From assembly GCA_025353525.1 (NCBI GenBank), contig JANXOO010000452.1, positions 1 to 5,040 on the forward strand: a stretch of 5,040 nt of DNA. Direction: 5' to 3'. Both the position numbers and the translations under genes were made by a program. Positions 1 to 5,040 of the stretch are shown piece after piece (the first letter of the stretch is position 1; each line of letters starts with the position of its first letter). A model generated the notes under the pieces. It saw only the letters and a program-made list of their open reading frames with translations. It did not search any database and was not told the origin of the DNA. Origin of the DNA: Schlesneria sp. GTDB lineage: Bacteria > Planctomycetota > Planctomycetia > Planctomycetales > Planctomycetaceae.

Positions 1-812
1 TGCGTGGCAAAGCTGTGACGCAAGGTGTGTGGACTGACTTCGCGGCTGGCTCCGATGCGTGCGGCGTAGCGCTTGACGAGTTTCCAGACCGTGATTCTCG
101 AAAGTGGTTTGCCGCTACGAGAGACAAGCAACGGTGTTGTCGCATCGTCCTGTGTTACGAGATTCGATCGCTCGTATTTGAGGTAGGCTTCGACGGCAGA
201 TCGGGCGACCGGATTCAGTGATACGATGCGTTCCTTGTTCCCTTTGCCGACGCAGCGGCAGTATCCTTCCGCAAGTTGCACGTCGCGCGGAGTGATACCG
301 CAGATCTCGGAGGCGCGGCAACCCGTCGCATACATCAGCGCGAGCAAGGCGCGGTCTCGAAGCGGATGTCGGTCCGGACTGGTGGGTGCCGCAATCAATT
401 CGTCGACTTTTTCAGGACTGAGGATCTTGGGAAGATGCTGCCAAAGTTTGGGGGAATTCACCAGTTCGACAACACTTTCAGGCAGAATCGCTTCCAGAAC
501 GAGATATCTGAAGAACATCTTCAGCGACACAAGGTGTCGAGCCATCGAGGTTGCGGCAAAGTTGTGTGCGTGCAGATCCTGCAAATAGAGTGACAACAGG
601 CCGAGGTCAACCAGTTGGATCCGCGCCGGACCGTGCTCGCGATACCACGCATCGAATCGCGTCAGGTCGCGGCGGTAGGCAAGAATCGTATTATCCGACA
701 GACCGCATTCCGCCTTCAGGTAATGGATGAACCCCGAAAGATGCTGCGATGGATCGGCTGGCCGTTCGGCAGGGCTGGCTGCAACCTGAACGGGACGCTT
801 GCGAGGTGGCAT
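1..812 (-). CDS. xerD: Tyrosine site-specific recombinase, XerD-like (C-terminus beyond window)
   Basis: XerC/XerD family recombinases cut and rejoin DNA at dif sites to resolve chromosome dimers. The minus-strand frame gives 270 residues from ATG (812-810) to the left edge without a stop. An in-frame TGA lies upstream at 854-852, and this ATG is the first one after it. No strong Shine-Dalgarno is seen. The N-terminal SAM-like core-binding domain spans roughly residues 25-110, with AYRRDL at 45-50 and ATSMARHLVSLKMFFRYL around 87-104. The catalytic domain follows after the SPKLWQHLPKILS linker (120-132). Catalytic residues are visible as R166 (YATGCRASE), K190 (GKGNKER), H262 and R265 (HTLRHSFAT). 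Their spacing (24 and 96 residues from the Arg) equals that of E. coli XerD R148/K172/H244/R247. The second His and the Tyr nucleophile should lie just outside, near residues 288 and 297. The basic, Pro-rich start (residues 1-22) is a short extension over E. coli XerD. XerD rather than XerC is judged from motif wording; a XerC or an integron/phage-like relative is less likely. Confidence 0.93.
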   Translation of the reverse strand, partial: MPPRKRPVQVAASPAERPADPSQHLSGFIHYLKAECGLSDNTILAYRRDLTRFDAWYREHGPARIQLVDLGLLSLYLQDLHAHNFAATSMARHLVSLKMFFRYLVLEAILPESVVELVNSPKLWQHLPKILSPEKVDELIAAPTSPDRHPLRDRALLALMYATGCRASEICGITPRDVQLAEGYCRCVGKGNKERIVSLNPVARSAVEAYLKYERSNLVTQDDATTPLLVSRSGKPLSRITVWKLVKRYAARIGASREVSPHTLRHSFAT

Positions 813-1000
813 GGCTTTGTCCGGAATGGAGTGACAGTAGTCGTCAGAACTTCATCGTCCGTGACGTGGACCACGCTTGCGTCGTTTGATCGAACTATCG
901 CTTATGCAGCTAAATACGTGGCCATGCAAAAATGAGCGACTTTGATGTGGTTTCCGGATGTAGCGTGAATACGACCGGCAGTGAAGAAATTACCGGATAA

Positions 1001-1048
1001 AAAAACGGGGACTGGCTCCAGGTCTTCCTGGTGCCTGTCCCCGTTTTT
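1001..1048. repeat. 48-bp near-perfect palindrome, REP/REPIN-like element
   Basis: The arms AAAAACGGGGAC (1001-1012) and GTCCCCGTTTTT (1037-1048) are exact reverse complements over 12 bp. Inside them GGC (1014-1016) pairs with GCC (1033-1035), and CCAGG (1018-1022) pairs with CCTGG (1027-1031) around a TCTT loop. Only two position pairs are unmatched (1013/1036 and 1017/1032). The hairpin carries a run of A before it and a run of T after it, so it could terminate transcription in either direction. However, it sits between divergently transcribed genes, where no terminator is needed. That favours a dispersed palindromic repeat of the REP type over a gene-specific terminator. No transposase or RAYT gene is in the window. 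Confidence 0.75.
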
Positions 1049-1195
1049 CAGCGACCCGATGAGTGGCAGAAATTGCTGGTTTCTAAAGAGTTGCATCCCG
1101 GGATTCGCACAAATAATCCGGATATTTGAAAAAGTCATCCTAATCACATAATTCGACTGAATCGCTTCGATCACTCTAACCGATATGCATTTAGG

Positions 1196-1277
1196 GCATT
1201 CGCCAGAATTCAGTTTTGGCGGTTGTCGGCATTTGCCCTGCGGAGAAACCTTCCGCACTGATGCAATGCATTCGCCA
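1196..1277 (+). repeat. Decamer GCATTCGCCA repeated in the leader of the exported-protein gene
   Basis: GCATTCGCCA occurs exactly at 1196-1205 and 1268-1277. A two-mismatch copy, GCATTTGCCC, lies at 1229-1238. The exact copies are followed by similar bases (GAATTC and CGAATC). All three lie upstream of the start at 1303, in the same orientation. They could be operator half-sites or chance; the function is not known. Confidence 0.3.
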
Positions 1278-1290
1278 CGAATCGACCGGT

Positions 1291-1296
1291 AAGGAG
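1291..1296 (+). promoter_or_regulatory. Ribosome binding site AAGGAG fixing the start at 1303
   Basis: AAGGAG ends 6 bases before ATG 1303-1305. The frame is open further upstream to a TTG at 1216, but the residues this would add do not resemble a signal peptide. The ATG at 1303 gives an immediate Arg-Arg plus hydrophobic leader. Site and leader together fix the start at 1303. Confidence 0.85.
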
Positions 1297-1302
1297 CTGA
1301 TT

Positions 1303-3378
1303 ATGCGACGGGGAAGCTGGATTCTCGCCATTTCGGGAATGATGGCACTTCATCAAAGCGGGTTTGCCGCTGATTCCACCGCAGATCAATCGCCTGGACG
1401 GGCCTCGGTCGGTTCTGCAAAGGTGACTGCAAAGAAGCCCGCAAAAAAAGCGGATTCCTCTGCAGCGGCCGCTGCTGCCGCCAAATCGAAGAATTACTAT
1501 AAGGATCTGTTTGGTGACGACGAAGCGGATTCGTCGGAATCACCAAAACGGTACGTGCCGGCATCGGCGCCATCGCGTCAAAATACAACTGATTTTGCGG
1601 ACGAACCGCAGTCAACTTCATCGACTTCGGCCAGGCCATCGCCAAAAAAGGCGATCCTTGCTGTGGATTTCGATGAGCCTTCATCGTCCGACGTTCCTGC
1701 GATCACCGGGAAACCAGGTAAAGAACCTGCTGGCAAGTTGAAGGTCAGCCCGAAAGTGACTCAAGCGGACTTCGACCGGCCAGTCGGCAAGAAGGACAAA
1801 GTGCAGCAGATTCGCAACGACGGGCGACCGCGCAGCGCTCCTCCCGTGCCGGGTTTTGATGAGGTCAAAGCAAAGGCAACTCGCACGGCATCAGCCGTCA
1901 TTGAAAACGATTTCAGTTCGAGCGAAGATCCGTTTTCGGCGGATGACATCCCTTCCCGCTCAAAACCGAAGTCCGAGTCAGTCGCTGACCCGATTCAGAC
2001 GGGACCGCATACGTCTCAGGTCACTCTGGAATGGGTCAAACGCGGCGAATTCAACGTTGGACAAGAGTGTCAGGCGGACCTGATCGTCAAGAATGCAGGA
2101 AAAACCGATGTTTCGCAGGTGGCCATCGATGGCTTTTTTCCTGCCAACGTTCGGCTGACCTCAGCTGATCCCAATCCTGCTGCATCTGCCGACCGTCTGA
2201 CATGGACGTTTGATCGAATGCCTGCCGGATCCGAACAGCGTATCACGGTAAAGATGATCCCTGGAAAACGCGGGGAAATCGGCGCGACCGCACAAGTTCG
2301 ATTTACCGGAGCCAATTCGGCTGCGTTTTCGGTTCAGGAACCGATGTTGAAAATCGTCGTTAAATCGCCATCTCGTGAAGTCATGTTGGGCGACCCGGCC
2401 TCGCAGATGATTACGATCACCAATCCAGGGACGGGGACCGCACGCGACGTGAAAATCGAAGCGAAACTGTCTGAAGGACTCGAACACCCGTCCCGGGAAG
2501 ATCACCTGATTATTGATGTCGGGGCCGTTGGTCCCGGTGAAATCAGAACGTACCGGTTGGGGCTGACTGCGGCCAGAGGCGGGACGCAAACCATTGATGT
2601 CGTTGCGACATCCAGTTCCGATGCCACCAGTTCCGATTCGGTCCAGTTCGATATTATTGCACCGAGTCTGAAGGTCGCCATCGAAGGGCCGTCGCTGAGG
2701 TACAAGGGACGCAATGCCAAATATGCAATGACCGTCACCAACGACGGAAACCTTGTCAACAACAATGTGCGAATCTCGCAACTCGTCGCCGATGGATTCA
2801 GGTTTGTCTCGGCTGATCACAATGGCAAGCTGGATGCAGCAACCAACAGCATTCAGTGGTTTATCGGGCGGCTGGAACCGGGTGAATCGGCTCATGTTGC
2901 TTGCGAATTGAATTCGCTCCAGATCGGCGAATTCTCACACAAGGTCGTTGTCGCGTCCGACGAAGGAATTCAATCCGAGGCTCGAATTGACACTCGCGTC
3001 GATGGAATTGCATCACTGACGATGGAACTGATCGATCTCGACGACCCCGTCGAAGTTGGTTCCGAGACTGCTTACGAGATCCATGTGAAGAACGACGGTT
3101 CCAAAGTTGCTACAGCTGTCACGATTGCTTGTGAATTGCCCGCCGGGATGCAATTCCTGTCGGCAAAAGCCCCCGTCGAACGAGCGATCGAAGGTCGGCA
3201 ACTGGTTTTCAACCCGATCGAACAAATCGCCCCAGGTGATCAGGTGACGATTCGCATTCAGATGAAAGTTGTCAAAGACGGAAGCCATCGAATGAAAGTT
3301 CGGCTGACGGGCGGAGGATTGCAGGATCCAATGGCCCTCGAAGAAGTCACTCGAGCTTATGTTGACGGGTCAAACTGA
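1303..3378 (+). CDS. Exported multi-domain DUF11-repeat protein, 691 aa
   Basis: The function is not known. The protein is exported: residues 1-23 form a signal peptide (MRRGSW, a hydrophobic core, then GFAA before Asp24). Residues 24-237 are a low-complexity Ala/Lys/Ser/Pro/Asp linker with an alanine run near 54-60 and recurring Asp-Phe/acidic motifs. Four beta-sandwich repeats of the DUF11/CARDB-like kind follow, at about 238-347, 349-452, 454-567 and 569-688. Each carries an Asn-x-Gly turn (VKNAG 262, ITNPG 372, VTNDG 478, VKNDG 595) and a later Pro-Gly or Ala-Gly turn before the next strand (about 307, 411, 526, 644). DUF11 repeats are known from surface and envelope proteins, including chlamydial OmcB. 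Only three cysteines remain in the mature protein (256, 534, 610), so OmcB-like disulfide cross-linking is unlikely. There is no C-terminal anchor or sorting domain, which suggests a periplasmic or loosely surface-associated scaffold. It appears monocistronic and is followed by a hairpin terminator. Confidence 0.93.
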   Translation: MRRGSWILAISGMMALHQSGFAADSTADQSPGRASVGSAKVTAKKPAKKADSSAAAAAAAKSKNYYKDLFGDDEADSSESPKRYVPASAPSRQNTTDFADEPQSTSSTSARPSPKKAILAVDFDEPSSSDVPAITGKPGKEPAGKLKVSPKVTQADFDRPVGKKDKVQQIRNDGRPRSAPPVPGFDEVKAKATRTASAVIENDFSSSEDPFSADDIPSRSKPKSESVADPIQTGPHTSQVTLEWVKRGEFNVGQECQADLIVKNAGKTDVSQVAIDGFFPANVRLTSADPNPAASADRLTWTFDRMPAGSEQRITVKMIPGKRGEIGATAQVRFTGANSAAFSVQEPMLKIVVKSPSREVMLGDPASQMITITNPGTGTARDVKIEAKLSEGLEHPSREDHLIIDVGAVGPGEIRTYRLGLTAARGGTQTIDVVATSSSDATSSDSVQFDIIAPSLKVAIEGPSLRYKGRNAKYAMTVTNDGNLVNNNVRISQLVADGFRFVSADHNGKLDAATNSIQWFIGRLEPGESAHVACELNSLQIGEFSHKVVVASDEGIQSEARIDTRVDGIASLTMELIDLDDPVEVGSETAYEIHVKNDGSKVATAVTIACELPAGMQFLSAKAPVERAIEGRQLVFNPIEQIAPGDQVTIRIQMKVVKDGSHRMKVRLTGGGLQDPMALEEVTRAYVDGSN

Positions 3379-3468
3379 CCGCCGGGGAAAAACGGACACA
3401 CTTGCTGGTCGCTGTCAGAATTCCGTACAAGCGGCACGAAAGAAACAACCACACACTGACAACTCATC

Positions 3469-3500
3469 GACCGGGTCACTTCAAACGGAGTGGCCCGGTC
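3469..3500. terminator. Hairpin terminator between convergent genes
   Basis: GACCGGGTCACTTC (3469-3482) can pair with GGAGTGGCCCGGTC (3487-3500) over 14 bp around an AAAC loop. As plus-strand RNA the two non-complementary positions become G-U wobbles, so the stem is continuous. CCGTGTTTTG follows, a weak T tract. It lies 90 bp after the stop of the exported protein and 70 bp past the end of the convergent small gene. It probably serves the plus-strand gene and possibly both. Confidence 0.6.
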
Positions 3501-3570
3501 CCGTGTTTTGATGGTACTCAGGGTTTGATCGAGTTGGGGCCTGAGTTCGATTTCTTTGACCGGATAGCAG

Positions 3571-3819
3571 TTACCGGGCTTGCATCTGCTCGTTGAAGAT
3601 ACGAGCGATATCGCTTTCGGTCACCGTGATTTCCCGTGTGAATCCTGTGTGCGACCGCCAGTAGGCAACTTGCGCGGCCTTGGCCGGAGCAAGGTGAACC
3701 ATCCGTGCCAGGAATGACTTGTCCTCTTCAGACAGCTTTCCAATCGACGGATCCCAGTTGGTTCGCGATTCGATCACCAGTGAGTCGACGCGTGAATCGT
3801 ATTTTGTGTAGTCTGCCAT
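3571..3819 (-). CDS. Small protein of unknown function, 82 aa
   Basis: The family is not recognised. The minus-strand frame runs from ATG (3819-3817) to TAA (3573-3571). The frame extends 8 codons further to a TTG at 3843, but the ATG is preferred. Neither start has a Shine-Dalgarno. The protein is soluble in composition, with no signal peptide or membrane segment. Residues 1-34 are polar and acidic (ADYTKYDSR, then IESRTNWDPSIGKLSEEDK). Residues 34-56 look helical and Ala-rich, with aromatic Tyr53-Trp54. Residues 65-82 (TVTESDIARIFNEQMQAR) look like a C-terminal helix introduced by a Thr-Glu-Ser-Asp cap. There are no cysteines, and no catalytic motif is evident. It stands alone, convergent to the exported-protein gene. 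It is accepted as a gene because its composition is protein-like throughout and the start and stop sit in otherwise empty intergenic DNA, but homology is unverified. Confidence 0.7.
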   Translation of the reverse strand: MADYTKYDSRVDSLVIESRTNWDPSIGKLSEEDKSFLARMVHLAPAKAAQVAYWRSHTGFTREITVTESDIARIFNEQMQAR

Positions 3820-3836
3820 ATTCGTTTTAGCTGTGA

Positions 3837-4094
3837 AGTACAATCGTTGATGCGGGTAAAATCAACACGACTTTCCGCTGGGCGACGGATCATACTCCGA
3901 CGGCACGGGACTGGCAAAGCATCGCGTGGTGGACTTTTTCAGTGCGGGTGGCTTTTGGTTTGGTGATTGACGCACGGCTGACGACTTGGGAGAAACGCGA
4001 AGAGCGGCTGAAGCCTTTGAAGACAGGCTCAGGCCTGAACTCCAGCGCGAACTCCAGCGAGGGTGGCATCGTGTTGGTCGTTCGCTATTATTAA
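3837..4094 (+). other. ATG-less open frame: possible missed small membrane protein or gene remnant
   Basis: The frame is open for 85 codons between TGA (3834-3836) and TAA (4092-4094). It has no ATG; the candidate starts are GTG at 3942, 3948 or 3963 (50, 48 or 43 residues). Its translation reads protein-like: a Trp-rich hydrophobic stretch (DWQSIAWWTFSVRVAFGLVI, codons 25-44), then a charged helix-like part (TWEKREERLKPLK), then a Ser/Asn/Gly segment (NSSANSSEGG) encoded by the tandem repeat. That order would suit a short membrane protein with a cytoplasmic tail. No ribosome binding site precedes any candidate start. It could equally be a 5'-truncated remnant or chance. Confidence 0.22.
4037..4060 (+). 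repeat. 12-bp tandem duplication next to a 10-bp palindrome
   Basis: GAACTCCAGCGC (4037-4048) is followed directly by GAACTCCAGCGA (4049-4060), with one difference at the last base. The palindrome TCAGGCCTGA (4029-4038) overlaps the first copy by two bases. The 12-bp unit keeps frame, which fits replication slippage in a present or former coding sequence. Confidence 0.6.
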
Positions 4095-4172
4095 AGTTCG
4101 TAGCGATTTTTCATCGAACTGCTTCAACCGATTTCCACCCGCTGTCATCACTGCCGGAAAGCGAGTCCTTCT

Positions 4173-5040
4173 GTGTCCACCAAATGGATTTCGTGGCAAC
4201 ATGTTGCACCGTCGATCCACTCCGACGACGGCGTTCGGTTACTGCAAAATGTTGAACAGATGGTCGCCGCTGCCATTTCTGCAGAGTCGATTTCCGGATT
4301 TCTCAAGTCGCAATTGCCCGATCTGGCGGGAGAACTCGCCGCAAATTCCGTTGGCATCTTTCTGCGAAATCCGGAATGGTCAACGTTGGCTCAACATGGA
4401 CGAATCGGGCTCAACGACATGCCCAAAAGCCTGTTCATGGATGTCCTGGATCGCGATGCGGGGTTCACCGGGCCACTTGAAAAAGTCGCAGGATCATTTG
4501 TTGTGGCGACTCCGTTGCGAAGTCAAAGCCATACGGGAGCCGTTCTGGTTTTTGCCGGGCGCAGTTTTCCTGACGATGCGCTTCCTTCGGCCATGCTGAT
4601 TTCCAGAGGTGTCGGTGCGTGTCTGGATTTTCTGTCGCGGCACGGTCAATTGTCCCGACGGGTTGAACAGCTTCAGAGCATTTTAAGGATTTCGTTGAAC
4701 CTGTCAGCCGTTCACGAGACCGAACCGTTGCTCGAGCTGATCGCACGCGAGGCCACGCGACTTCTGGACTGTGATCGCGCCAGTATTTTCATCTGGGACA
4801 AGGAACATCGTGAAGTTGTCGGTCGACCTGCCTTGGGCGTCGAAGGGAATTCGTTGCGGATACCTGACAATACCGGTGTTGTCGGGGAGGTCATTCATTC
4901 GGGCAAGACATTGCGCGTCGACGATGCCTATCACGACACACGATTCAGTAAAAAGGTCGATACTGCCAGCGGGTACAAAACACGAAATCTGCTTTGTGCA
5001 CCCCTTTACGGATCTGACAAAAAACTGTTGGGGGCATTCG
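4173..5040 (+). CDS. GAF-domain signalling protein, N-terminal 289 residues (C-terminus beyond window)
   Basis: This is a sensory protein whose output domain lies off the right edge. The frame is open from just after TAG (4101-4103). GTG 4173 is the chosen start, with a weak GGAAAG at 4156-4161; the next in-frame ATG is at 4260. Residues 31-150 look like a divergent GAF domain: a helix, then a strand (SVGIFLRN), and later a VVATPLRSQSHTGAVLVFAG hairpin like the last GAF strands. Residues 151-182 (LSRRVEQLQSIL and around) form a linker helix of coiled-coil type. Residues 186-289 are a canonical GAF domain with DCDRASIFIWD (199-209), an IPDNTGVVGEVIHSGK helix (230-245) and GYKTRNLLCAPL (267-278). 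GAF domains bind small ligands such as cyclic nucleotides and control kinases, cyclases, phosphodiesterases or sigma-54 activators. From memory, similar GAF sequences occur in planctomycete sigma-54 activators, but the effector here is unseen. No membrane segment or signal peptide is visible, so it is probably cytoplasmic. Confidence 0.85.
   Translation, partial: MSTKWISWQHVAPSIHSDDGVRLLQNVEQMVAAAISAESISGFLKSQLPDLAGELAANSVGIFLRNPEWSTLAQHGRIGLNDMPKSLFMDVLDRDAGFTGPLEKVAGSFVVATPLRSQSHTGAVLVFAGRSFPDDALPSAMLISRGVGACLDFLSRHGQLSRRVEQLQSILRISLNLSAVHETEPLLELIAREATRLLDCDRASIFIWDKEHREVVGRPALGVEGNSLRIPDNTGVVGEVIHSGKTLRVDDAYHDTRFSKKVDTASGYKTRNLLCAPLYGSDKKLLGAF

Larger units (their letters stand above)
813..1302. 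other. Divergent intergenic region, 490 bp, without a supported gene
   Basis: This region separates the minus-strand recombinase from the plus-strand exported protein, so both promoters must lie here. Open frames in it are short, and none has a recognisable product; the longest on the minus strand reads straight through the palindromic repeat and is judged spurious. The region holds the 1001-1048 hairpin and three copies of a GCATTCGCCA-like decamer. A possible but weak promoter for the downstream gene is TTGAAA (1126-1131) with CATAAT (1147-1152). Their spacing is only 15 bp, so it is not called separately. Confidence 0.6.
3820..4172. other. Intergenic region, 353 bp, no confident gene
   Basis: This region lies between the small minus-strand gene and the GAF gene, which are divergent, so it should hold both promoters; no convincing -35/-10 pair was found. 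It contains an open but ATG-less frame (3837-4094), a 10-bp palindrome TCAGGCCTGA (4029-4038) and a 12-bp tandem repeat (4037-4060). Confidence 0.5.

Noticed and set aside
226..593. Two overlapping plus-strand frames over 100 codons
   Set aside because: Both are antisense to the XerD-like coding sequence, whose catalytic residues and spacing are fully conserved in the minus frame.
902..1258. Minus-strand open frame of 118 codons in the divergent intergenic region
   Set aside because: It reads straight through the palindromic repeat and overlaps the leader of the exported-protein gene. Its translation has no recognisable domain and no plausible ribosome binding site was noted.
1216..1302. Upstream TTG start adding 29 residues to the exported protein
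   Set aside because: The extension would bury the signal peptide, while ATG 1303 has an AAGGAG six bases upstream.
813..1302. Possible dif recombination site near xerD
   Set aside because: No 28-bp sequence with two 11-bp inverted arms resembling the dif consensus was seen, and xerD genes are not normally adjacent to dif.
2161..2895. Minus-strand open frame of 244 codons
   Set aside because: It lies entirely antisense to the DUF11-repeat gene, whose four repeats are continuous in the sense frame. The antisense translation is Arg/Asp/Gly/Phe-rich with no domain, as expected of a shadow frame.
3386..3397. Possible second copy of the palindrome arm (AAAAACGGACAC)
   Set aside because: Only the first eight bases clearly match the arm at 1001-1012, and no complementary arm follows, so it is treated as chance.
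4063..4599. Plus-strand open frame of 178 codons overlapping the start of the GAF gene
   Set aside because: It is in a different frame from the GAF coding sequence. Its Arg/Pro/Trp/Cys-rich translation looks like a shadow, and the GAF frame continues without stops to the window end.
1..5040. CRISPR array, tRNA or rRNA gene, insertion-sequence ends
   Set aside because: No regularly spaced direct repeats, no cloverleaf or rRNA-like stretch and no transposase or terminal inverted repeats were seen on either strand.

Overview
The window is about 5 kb of moderately GC-rich bacterial chromosome. It most resembles a planctomycete (Schlesneria/Planctomyces-like). The signs are a large secreted protein with repeated DUF11-type beta-sandwich domains behind a long disordered linker, weak or absent Shine-Dalgarno sites on most genes, wide intergenic spaces and a GAF-type signalling protein. 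No taxonomic marker is present, so this assignment is an inference.

Layout from left to right: (1) 1-812, minus strand: the first 270 codons of a XerD-like tyrosine recombinase. The catalytic Arg, Lys and His-x-x-Arg are visible, and the C-terminus lies beyond the left edge. (2) 813-1302: a 490-bp divergent intergenic region holding a 48-bp, almost perfectly palindromic hairpin (REP/REPIN-like) and a repeated decamer in the leader of the next gene. (3) 1303-3378, plus strand: a 691-aa exported protein with a signal peptide, an acidic/aromatic-motif linker and four DUF11-like repeats. It has a clear AAGGAG ribosome binding site. (4) 3469-3500: a hairpin terminator between convergent genes. (5) 3571-3819, minus strand: an 82-aa protein of unknown function. 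(6) 3820-4172: a stretch with no confident gene. It contains an open frame with no ATG start, a 10-bp palindrome and a 12-bp tandem repeat. (7) 4173-5040, plus strand, running off the right edge: a protein with a divergent GAF-like N-terminal region, a short coiled-coil-like linker and a canonical GAF domain. Its output domain lies outside the window; a sigma-54 activator is one possibility.

The genes do not form one operon: strands alternate (-, +, -, +) and the gaps are wide. XerD would act in chromosome-dimer resolution, the 691-aa protein outside the cytoplasmic membrane, and the GAF protein in intracellular signalling. There is no convincing sign of a new multi-gene system. The items most worth a second look are the palindromic repeat, the linker motif array of the exported protein, the unassigned open frame and the cyclic-nucleotide-like GAF sequence.
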